Shown here: piece by piece, positions 42,420 through 52,700 of the stretch
How the letters are laid out: each line of letters opens with the position of its first letter
Position numbering within the stretch: position 1 is the first letter of the stretch
Source: Bostrychus sinensis
Lineage: Eukaryota; Chordata; Actinopteri; Gobiiformes; Eleotridae
Assembly: GCA_020698575.1 (NCBI GenBank)
Contig: CM036239.1
Location: 49,751,763-49,815,762, forward strand
Length of the DNA stretch: 64,000 nucleotides
Direction of reading: 5' to 3'
The notes under the pieces: generated by a model
What the model saw: the letters and a program-made list of their open reading frames with translations, nothing else
Told to the model about the DNA's origin: nothing
The model's database searches: none
Translations under genes and position numbers: made by a program

Positions 42420-43254
42420 TGTAGGTACCAAATCTACTCGGGCTGCAAAATCTACTCGGGTGGCGCGCTTAGTGATGACGTTACGCATTCTGATTGGACA
42501 AGACTTCGAGCGAACGGCGTGATTGGCTCTTTGTCCCTCGCTAACCTGCAAATATCAACCCGAGCCAATTTTACCACCGAAGCTGAGCAGATTTAGCAGC
42601 TTTGATCAGACACAGATCATTATAATTATTTAATAGAAAAATACATAGTTATAGCTATTTATTGCTCGTATAAATATTTATTAAAATAGAATATTTATAT
42701 TCATGACTGGGAGATCGTCAATTAATGTAATGTTTTAGCTGCTGCTACCATTGATAGGCTATAACAACTTATGTGCAATAAGGGTTGAAAAAAGAAGTAC
42801 ATTAATGTGCTTTTCTCTTATTTATTGATGTTTTTGTAAGATACCTCACTCGCTTTATTAAAATGACAAGTACGAACTGAGTGTATACAAATGTGTACAG
42901 CTGTCTATTAAATAATAAAGAATGAGCAAAACACGTGAAATGACGTGACGCTCATTGGCACAGTGTTTTTTAACCAAATTAGTGTATTCCGTAAGAATTA
43001 TTTAGTGGCCATAATCATCAATATCTTGTATTTATTTCAGTTCCTTATTACTTCGTTAATGCAAACACACCACTTCTGACTTAAAGAGCCGCTGTAGAGT
43101 CAGCTATAGCTCCACACCCTTTGCAAATACACACAGCCTACTATTACTCTGTGTGCTGTGGGAGGCAGCGAGGATTCGGCAGCATTACGTCATAACTAAG
43201 CAGCGCCACCCCACCCCAGTAGATTTTGCAACCCGAGTAGATTTGGTACCTACA
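42420..43254. mobile_element. Non-autonomous DNA element with ~45-bp terminal inverted repeats
   Basis: TGTAGGTACCAAATCTACTC at 42420 is the inverse of GAGTAGATTTGGTACCTACA ending at 43254. The motif AATCTACTCGGG recurs twice at the left end, with matching AGTAGATTT copies at the right. The 835-bp interior has no transposase. The target duplication is unclear, so the superfamily is not assigned. Confidence 0.7.
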
Positions 43255-43522
43255 CTATGACCTGTCCCTCTTCATTTTAGACATCTTTCTCTGCCTCCTG
43301 TTGCAGCCGTTTACTGTCGTCCACAATCCAGGCAAGGCGCAGTTCATCTGGAACAAGCCTCTGAAGCACTGGGCCCACCTCCAGCAGTTTAACGCGTGGC
43401 TCCTCCCCTGCTCTGAGACAGAAAGAAGAAAAGAAAAAAAAAAAAGAAAAAAAAGAGTCCTTTAATAGTAAACTTCCTTTTTCTGAAATTCTGCAGAATC
43501 TAACTGTGGTTTATTTCTCTCT

Positions 43523-43603
43523 GAGGAAGTAACAGAGCAGGCGAGTGTCAAACACAGAGAGTTCAGAGCAGCAGTGAAGGTGGACAGAGACCAGAGCAGA
43601 ACA
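43523..43603 (+). promoter_or_regulatory. Upstream region and 5'UTR of Ig gene 2
   Basis: GAGGAAGTAACAGAGCAGG (43523-43541) and GACAGAGACCAGAGCAGAAC before the ATG parallel the layout at Ig gene 1. GAGGAAGT is an ETS/PU.1-type site; regulation by such a factor is inference only. No TATA box. Confidence 0.45.
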
Positions 43604-46600
43604 ATGGACCTGTACAAGACTGGACTGGTTTTACTGATCCTCCTGCAGCTCTCAGGTGAGACATGAGAGAGTGTGTGATTTAGGCCTGATTCAGCTCTGG
43701 TTACCTCCTGGTTTAGTCCTAGTTGAGCCTTCATTTAGATCTGTTCTAGTCCTAGTTTAGGGTTAGGTTTAGACCTACTTGAGAGCTGGTTTAGTCCCGG
43801 TTTCCCTACAACCTTGATCTATACCAGTGTTCATTTTATTGACAAATATATTTCGTCATCATTTTCGTCAACAACATATTTTTGCGGCCGAAAACGAAAC
43901 AAAAATTAAATAAAAAGTAATCAATGAGGACTAAAACTAAAACTACTAAACGCACTGACATTTTCGTCAACAAATAAAAACGAAACGAAAATGAGCAGAC
44001 GGGATGATAAATAAATAAATTGGGACCCCTTCAATCTAGATCACTGTTAACGTTCATATTCTCAAACTGGGACTGTAAGTGGGTCAGGACATATGTACCG
44101 CCTCGTCACGGAGAGCCAGCCGCGCGCGCTTTATCGGGGGTTTATTATGATGTTTGCCAACCTGACCACAGCAGGACAGAAACACAGCTCCACCTCTTCA
44201 GACCGCCCTGTTCCCTCTCTCTACTTCATCCCGCGGTGAGTGAACTTTCGGATAAATGCGTTGTTTCACGACCCCCCTCCTCTCCTTTCATCGCTCCCTC
44301 TCGCGAGTGGGACAACTTTTCAGCCCTGGAGTTTAATGGCCAAGACCGGCCCATTTTTCGCCGCATGAAAAATCAGGCAAAAATTTAGCACGGTAACATA
44401 AATGTTTTATTACAGTACGGAAAATAATCATAAGTAACAAAAAAGTAATTATAATTTAAAAAATTGCGGTTGAACAAAAATATCTCACAGTATGATTATG
44501 TAAACAAAGATTATACTTTTTAAATATACTGAAATTCATTTCAATAGCCATTGCCTATGAATACAATGCATGAATATTTATCTTTTAAATGCTATTGTTT
44601 AGTTTGGTTACTAATTGTGGTAACATAGCACAACGTTCAAAGTGACATTAGCTTAATGTATTATGTTAGTTTTTAGTTGAATTATCAATTAGGCTTAAAG
44701 AGTAACTCACCCCTACACCATTTTTTTTGAGCTGATCAGTTGTACAAACAGGGCTTTAGTGATACATCTCACTATTTATAGTCTTATGCTTGACCGTTTT
44801 GTAAAAAAAGGTCTAAATTCACATTTTGTAGTGAAAACCGTCAGAGTGCTGCCCTCCTAGGGTCAAACAGTGGGATTTCTGCTCAATAGTTCCAGATAGG
44901 CAACTGTGACGTAGTATTTGACCACTTTACCGCACCTGTGCCGAGTATCTCCTCCCACGCCCCGTGCACTCCACGCCCTCACTGTCTCTCTCCCCCGCGC
45001 GCTCGTCCCAGTCCTGCTGTTGCCAGGTGTGGGTCTTTTTCCTAAACACGCCACTCAGCCCCGCATTTATCGTTCAGTCTCCTCCGCCCCCCTCCCCTTT
45101 CACGGCTGCGCTTCTACTGCCCCGTGTGTCAGCGCACAATAAGGCATAATGAGCCTGATCAATGACAGTATATACTTACAAATTAGCAGTGTTGGGAGTA
45201 ACGCGTTACAAAGTAACGAGATTACAATTGTCAGTAACGCAGGGGGTAACGCGTTACTTTTGAGCCCCCCAGTAAGTAATATTACAGTTACTAACAAAAT
45301 ACCCAATTAGTTACTTGCGTTACAGTCACTACAGTCACTTTCATTTACCTGCAGTTTACCGCAAGGACACGGAATGAAAATGCATTAAACGAATAGCGCT
45401 GATACGTTTTCTACTTTATTTTCATCCGTTCCCTTCTCTGCTCCTCTTTATGCGCGCAGCGGCCACTCGTCCTGTCCGCGCAGCGGCCACTCGTCCTGTC
45501 CGCGCGCGTCGGGGCGCATGCAGCTGCTGCTGTCAGTGGGGACAGCGAGGAAAGAAGAGACCTGCACCGCTTTGGCGCTAACATCAAGTGCGTTTTAGCT
45601 TCAGTGTAATGAAATAAAACTGTGTCCACAGGACGTGAACGCTGCACAGGAGCAGAGGCAGGTGAACCTAAAGGGCAGTATTTGCTGTGTCAGGCTGCAC
45701 TGCTGCTGAAATGAATGCAGCTAAAAAAAACTTGAACGCCTGTATAAAATAACAGTGCTGGTCAGAGCAATGGTGAGGCTATAGGCTTCTTCTATTTAGA
45801 ATTGGGTTCATTTGGGCTTCCTGTTAGGAAATAATCCAAAAGGAAAGTAACTAAGTTATTTTCACGAGTCAGTAACCAAGTAAAGTAATATATTACTTTT
45901 CAAAAAAGTAACTAGTAATCTGTAACTAGTTACTTTTTTGAGTAACTAACCCAACACTGCAAATGAGTGACACTGGGGAGAGATTTGACTCCACAGATGT
46001 GTTTTAAACTTGCCACGCTTTAAGTCACTTTTTGTTTGATGACAATCGATTTCTTACTCGCGGAGATACGATCAAAAACAGCTCTCAGCTGAAATAATAC
46101 CAGTAAATAAAGACGCGATCTGACGCACACACGTTACTGCGGCGGCGCACGACGCCTTTCTCACAATATTTCAACTGTGTTATTATAAAAGGAACATAAA
46201 ACATCAGTCCAGACGTCCTGCATTTTTTTTCCCCCATTTCTGGGACTTGGCAACCCTGCTGTGGAGGAGGTCCATGAGGTCTCTGACAGCTGTCAGTCAC
46301 AGGACCAGGCCTCGCTCCTCCCTCAGTTCTCCTCCTCTGTCTCTGCCAGGTCTCTGCCCACTTTTTGAGCAGTTTTCAATCTCTGGCAGTGGGCGGAGTC
46401 AGGCCTGGGCCAGGGGTGAGTTACTCTTTAACGTTATATCTCCCTTGCCATTTGCCTCTTCTGTCTGTCTTTTTGAAAATATGTCTGTGAGCTTTGCACA
46501 TTTGGCTGCATCCTCAACCAATGCCTTTCTCTTCTTTAACCTGGCTTTTCCGGCCCCACCTGGTCTCTTCCTATCCATGTTTTCTCGCTAATCAGCTGCT

Positions 46601-49600
46601 GGCCCGCTTCTCTGCCCCGCCTCGACTTTTTGGTCGAGACGCGCTATGGTGGACTCAACCAACTGTATGCAAAGGGGTGTTTGTGTCAAATGGTAGCTCC
46701 CAAACTGCTGGTGCCGTCTCTTGAAGGGACAGGTCGATTCAGACTGAACAGCGCTGCAAAGATTTATTCATATTCTACCGTGATTATTTTTCCTTGACGC
46801 CGACCGACCGGCCCATGAATGAAGCGACCCACCGGGAATCCTCCCGACTCTCCTGATTACCCACTCCGCCCTTGCCTGCGCGTCTTTCCTTTTTGTTTAA
46901 TGCACCTGAATGTTTACCTGCTGTTTGCTGCTAACCACCATCAGACATTCTGTTGGGGTAGTTTATCTGGCCTGGCAGCCTGTGGGCCCCAGGACGTCCA
47001 GATCAGGTTTCTATTTAGGTAACGCCCATACCAACAGTCAGCAGGTACGAGGTAGGCCACAGACCATGTGAAGACCACCACGGCCACTGGGACCTCCTGT
47101 TCTGTTTTGGTTTGGTTTAGTTTGAGTTATGGTATCGCTTGGTTAACTATTTTGCATAGTTATGCTTCATTAGACTTTCTACTCAGTTTTGCACCTTTGA
47201 CAACATTGCACATTCATTTACCACTCCCCTTCAACACCACTACACTACTGATAATTTGGCGCTTTAATCCTTAGTTCATAGTAAACTTAATTTGGTCCAA
47301 TTTGGTTTGATCATATTTAATTCAGTTTAATTGGTTAAATAAAGGTTATTTTGTTAAACTTTATTTTTTGTCTGGTGTGTCCTCCTCAGTTGCGACCCCT
47401 AGAGCCATGGTCGGTAACATTAAATAAAAGACAAATACATATTTGGGTTGACTAAATCTATTGTAGATTTAGTCAACTAAAATTGTATGAGATTTAGTCG
47501 ACAAAAACTAGACTAAAACTAAATAGCATTTTAGTCCAAAGACTAAGACTAAAACTAAATAAAAATTTGTTGTCAAAATTAATACTGATCTATATTACTG
47601 AATAAACTGCTCTGTTGACTCTCAGAAGGGACTCTTTTGTGACTTTTATCCAGTCAGCGTTGGCTACCTTGCAGTGAAAAAACTGCTCAGTGCTGTCCCT
47701 CAGAGATCTACTCAAGCTGGATGTCAATAGGGATTTTAACAGTGTCTATGCTGGCCTTAAACTGGTCTTAAACTGGTCTTAAACTGGCCTTAAACTGATC
47801 TTAAACTGATCTTAGATTGGCTTTAAACTGGCCTCAAAATGGTCTTAAACTGGTCTAAAAACTGGCCTCAGACTGGTCTTAAACTGGTCTTAAACTGGCC
47901 TTAAACTGGTCTTAAACTGGCCTTAAACTGGTTTTAAACTGGTCTTAAACTGGTCTTAAACTGGCCTTAAACTGGTCTTAAACTGACCTTAGACTGGCTT
48001 TAAACTGACCTTAGACTGGCTTTAAACTGGCCTCAAACTGGTCTTAAACTGGTCTTAAACTGGCCTTAAACTGGTCTTAAACTGGCCTTAAACTGGCCTT
48101 AAACTGGTCTTAAACTGGTCTTAAACTGGTCTTAAACTGGCCTTAAACTGGTCTTAAACTGGCCTTAAACTGGTCTTAAACTGGTCTTAAACTGACCTTA
48201 GACTGGCTTTAAACTGGCCTCAAACTGGTCTTAAACTGGTCTTAAACTGGTCTTAAACTGGCCTTAAACTGGTCTTAAACTGGCCTTAAACTGGTCTTAA
48301 ACTGGTCTTAAACTGGTCTTAAACTGGCCTTAAACTGGTCTTAAACTGGCCCTAAACTGGTCTTAAACTGGTCTTAAACTGGTCTTAAACTGGCCTTAAA
48401 CTGGTCTTAAACTGGTCTTAAACTGGTCTTAAACTGATCTTAAACTGGTCTTAAACAGCTGACTAATGAGCCACATGTCCTGACATTAAACGCGTCGTAG
48501 TGCAGTGTTGTAGGTTGTAATTTTGTGATATTCAGCAGTTCTTTTTTGGCCCGTTGTAGATATAGGGGAAGTTTCAAGAAGCTTCCCTTATTGTCTCTTT
48601 GGCCTCTGTACCACCACTGGTCCTTGCACCACAGGTTGAGAAACACTGACTTATAACAAAGTACATGCCACAGGAAGTATTAAGTTTAGTCCTGGTTTAG
48701 TCTGAGTTTAGTTCTGGTTTAGTCCTGGCTCTGTATTAAACGCACAACAACAAAGAGGGACATTATTCACTAAATACAACCCTCCTGAAGAGCACTGAGT
48801 CTAACACAGAGGCCGAAACTAACACGTAGTTAAAAAAAAAAAAAAAAGCAGAGTCCAGCGTTGACTGCAGACACTACAGAATCTAAATGAGGTTTATTTA
48901 GATGCTTCCTCTCTGAGAAAGTGACAGAGCAGTATTAAGCCAGATTCACACTGAATGCGTTTCGTGTGCGGCACATCTCCATCCAGAGCCAGCTGGGACA
49001 CCACAAGTTCATGGGAGAGGAGCAAGTTTATGCTGGAAGTTATGAGTTCACATGATAATAACCATGTTTACAGAGAACTGCAGGTAAAAAAGTATGGTAA
49101 AAAGCCACGTTTGCCTCTGACCACGATCTCTTGTTCATTTAGAGATTTGGCGATTTAACCACAGTTGAAGCTCAAAAGTCACAGAAATATATATTTCAAC
49201 CCTGCGTAAGGATGCTACGTATATAAATACTTTCATTTTACTCACGTTTAATGCTGTCTGATGTCGTCTGTGACCCTGTGTCCTCAGTTAAAATGTAATG
49301 TTTACAACGATGTGAGCGAGAGGCTGCACAAGCGTTTTTATTTTGAAATTTACCGAATCCTTTTCACTGGACCTGGGTCTGACTTCCTGTCTGGCTCAGT
49401 CAACTCTTTTTCAGCTTTATACCTGATGGCTCCAGCATCCGGCAAAAATAGACTTACTTAAAATAGATACGTATTTCTGATGGAGCACCGGGCACAGAGA
49501 CGTACTGCAAGGCAGCCGGTGTGAACTCACGCATTGACTTGCATTGTGTCTATTCCTTACGGGAGTCGTACGGGACACGCAGCGGATTCAGTGTGAATTG

Positions 49601-49702
49601 GGCTTTAGAGAGAGACAAGAGAGGGACCAGAGAGAGACATGAGAGACACCAGAGAGACAGAGAGACCAGAGAGAGGCCAGAGAGAGAGGGAAGAGAGGGA
49701 GC

Positions 49703-49736
<34 letters not shown>

Positions 49737-52700
49737 AGAGAGAGACCAGAGAGACCAGAGAGAGCAGAGGGAGAGAAGAGAGAGACCAAAGAGAGACCAG
49801 AGAGAGAGAGAGGCCAGATAGAGGCCAGACAGAGAGTAGAGAGAGAGCAGAGAGAGACCAGAGAGAGAGCAGATAGAGTGGCCAGAGAGAGAGAGCAGAG
49901 AGAGCCAAGAGAGAGACCACAGAAAGGCCAGAGAGAGGAGAGAGAGACCAGAGAGAGACTAGAGAGCGAGAGAGCCAAGAGAGAAACCGGAGAAAGGCCA
50001 GAGAGAGGAGAGAGAGAGACCAGAGAGAGACTAGAGAGAGAGAGCAGCGAGAGAGAAGAGACCAGAGAGAGAGAGAGGCCAGAGAGAGAGAGAGCAGAGA
50101 GAGACCAGAGAGAGGAGAGAGAGACCAGAGAGAGGAGAGAGAGACCAGAGAGAGACTAGAGAGAGAGAGAGCAGCGAGAGAGAAGAGACCATAGAGAGAG
50201 AGAGGCCAGAGAGAGAGAGAGAGCAGAGAGAGACTAGAGAGAGAGAGAGCAGCGAGAGAGAGAGAGCAGAGAGAGACCAGAGCGAGGAGAGAGAGACCAG
50301 AGAGAGGAGAGAGAGAGACCAGAGAGAGACTAGAGAGAGAGAGAGCAGCGAGAGAGAGAGCAGAGAGAGAGAGAGAGTGGCCAGAGAGAGAGCAGAGAGA
50401 GGCCAGAGAGAGAGAGAGGCCAGAGAGAGAGAGAGAGCAGAGAGAGACCAGAGAGAGGAGAGAGTGGCCAGAGAGAGAGCAGAGAGAGAGAGAGCAGAGA
50501 GAGAGAGAGAGTGGCCAGAGAGAGAGCAGAGAGAGGCCAGAGAGAGAGAGAGGCCAGAGAGAGAGAGAGAGCAGAGAGAGACCAGAGAGAGGAGAGAGTG
50601 GCCAGAGAGAGAGCAGCGAGAGAGAGAGCAGAGAGAGAGAGAGAGTGGCCAGAGAGAGAGCAGAGAGAGGCCAGAGAGAGAGAGAGGCCAGAGAGAGAGA
50701 GAGAGCAGAGAGAGACCAGAGAGAGGAGAGAGAGACCAGAGAGAGAGAGAGAGTGGCCAGAGAGAGAGCAGAGAGAGAGAGAGAGAGCAGAGAGAGCCAA
50801 GAGAGAGACCAGAGAAAGGCCAGAGAGAGCAGAGGAGAGATCCTCCTGCAGCTCTCAGGTGAGACATGAGAGAGTGTGCTTTAGTCCTGGTTTAGATTTG
50901 GTTTAGTCCTGCTTTAGTCCTAGTTTAGATTTGGTTTAGTCCTGCTTTAGTCCTGGTTTAGATTTGGTTTAGTCCTGCTTTAGTCCTAGTTTAGATTTGG
51001 TTTAGTCCTGCTTTAGTCCTAGTTTAGGACCTCTTCTAACCCTGTAATAAAGTCCATTGAGAGTATATTGTCTGTGTGTCTCCTTCAGACCTAAACGACC
51101 TGGACCAGTCCTCTGTGATGGTGAGAGAAGGCTCCGGCCTCAGTCTGTCCTGCAGGGACGTGTCTCTGCCCCAGCCTCAGTGCACCAGGACGACCTGGGA
51201 CTTCTACAGCCGCTCTCGAGGGGAAAAGCTGTTCGTGTACGGGCGCAAGCAGAACATGAGCTCCACGGTGACTCTGTCTCAGGAGGACTGTTCCCTGGTC
51301 TTAAGGCCAGTCTCGGCGGGACAGGCTGGACTCTACAGGTGCACTCAGCACAGCAGAGGGTTCGGACAGAGGCAGGTCTCCGACACGCGCCTGTCTGTGG
51401 TCTCAGGTGAGGGCAGAGGACATTTTCAGTCACTTTTCTTTAACCAAAGACAACTGAGACAATTTGTCTATGCTCTTGGTCTTCACTGCACTTTTACTTG
51501 GTCTTGGTCTTGGTCTCAAATTCAATTTTTATTTTTACTGATCCTTCTGCAGCTTTCAGGTGAGATGTGAGAGAGAGTGGTTTAGACCTGGTTTAGACTT
51601 AGTTTAAATCACCTTCATATTGGAGCTAATGCTAATTCCTCCATAAATCATGTGCTGTGGTCTGTGAAGTTTTGTGTAGTTCTGTTACTACAGAATAATC
51701 AGACTAAACACAGCACAGAAGTCAAACACATGACAAGTGTAAAAACAAACCCTCACCCTCACATTTTACATATTCAGCAAAAAATTTAGAGCTGAGCTCA
51801 CTGCAGGCTTCAGCTGAGTGCACTTCCTCTTTCTCTGAACTCTGCATCACTCTGAGTGTAGCCAACGACTAAAGAAGAACACAACTCTGCAGCACAAATT
51901 CTTTTTTAATTATTTCGCACATAGAAAGAGTTTAAATATATAGTAATCAGTGTTGGGATAGTTACTCAAAAAAGGTAACTAGTTACAGATTACTAGTTAC
52001 TCTTTTGAAAAGTAGTGTATTACTTTACTTAGATACTCATTTTTGCATTGTCCCAATTCATGATGTGTTCATTTCATTTATTGTGGTCTGATATTGCAGC
52101 TTTGAGATTTTCTTGTTCTGCTCTTTCCTTTTCCGTTCTTGTGAGTCATCCAGTGGTTTCTTTTTCACATAATTTTTTGTTAATTTATTTTTATGTTGAA
52201 GCTTCTTTCTGTTTCTCCGATATATGTATCGTTGCATGATTTGCATGATATTTCATAGATTATGTTGCATTTATTGCCCTGTTCAATTTGTCTTTTGGAT
52301 GTTGTCTTAGAGTGGTGTATAGTTTTGTGGCTGTATTTGTCTTGTGTTTCTTCATTGCTCTCTGTATTGGTTCTGTTATCCCGCATATGTATGGTATTGT
52401 CACATTGTCAAACTCAGATCTGTTACCTTGGCACTCTGGTTTACATGCACCTCATTGGGGTTAGACTCAGTTTAATCCTGGTTTAGTCGTTGTTCAGTCC
52501 TGGTTTAGTCCTGTTTCAGTCCTGGTTCAGTCCTGGTTTAGTCCTGTTTTAGTCCTGTTTCAGTCCTGTTTCAGTCCTGTTTTAGTCCTGTTTCAGTCCT
52601 GTTTCAGTCCTGTTTTAGTCCTGTTTTAGTCCTGTTTTAGTCCTGTTTTAGTCCTGTTTTAGTCCTGTTTCAGTCCTGTTTTAGTCCTGTTTTAGTCCTG

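Larger units (their letters stand above)
43825..47587. mobile_element. Large hAT-like element in intron 1 of Ig gene 2
   Basis: The ends CAGTGTTCATTTTATTGACAA and (inverse) CAGTATTAATTTTGACAAC are flanked by ATCTATAC (43817-43824) and ATCTATAT (47588-47595), 7 of 8 identical. Subterminal GACTAAA / TTTAGTC motifs occur at both ends, including a 14-bp stem at 47447-47477. No transposase was recognised in 3.76 kb. Two further elements are nested inside. Confidence 0.75.
48870..50858 (+). pseudogene. Broken duplicate of Ig-gene exon 1 with its upstream region
   Basis: The left part (48870-48934) resembles the region before Ig gene 2 (CAGAATCTAA..GGTTTATTT..CTCTGAG..GTGACAGAGCAG). The right part (50839-50858) is the last 20 bases of exon 1, ATCCTCCTGCAGCTCTCAG, followed by the same donor and intron start (GTGAGACATGAGAGAGTGTG). 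Between them lie a MITE (48938-49604) and a GA-rich minisatellite (49608-50838) in place of the start codon and first half of the signal peptide. Confidence 0.7.

Noticed and set aside
44020..44388. 122-codon plus-strand frame inside the hAT-like element as its transposase
   Set aside because: No hAT dimerisation or zinc-finger motif and too short; likely incidental.
49521..50867. Long Arg/Glu-rich plus-strand and Leu/Ser-rich minus-strand frames
   Set aside because: Low-complexity translation of a GA minisatellite without stops; no other protein evidence.
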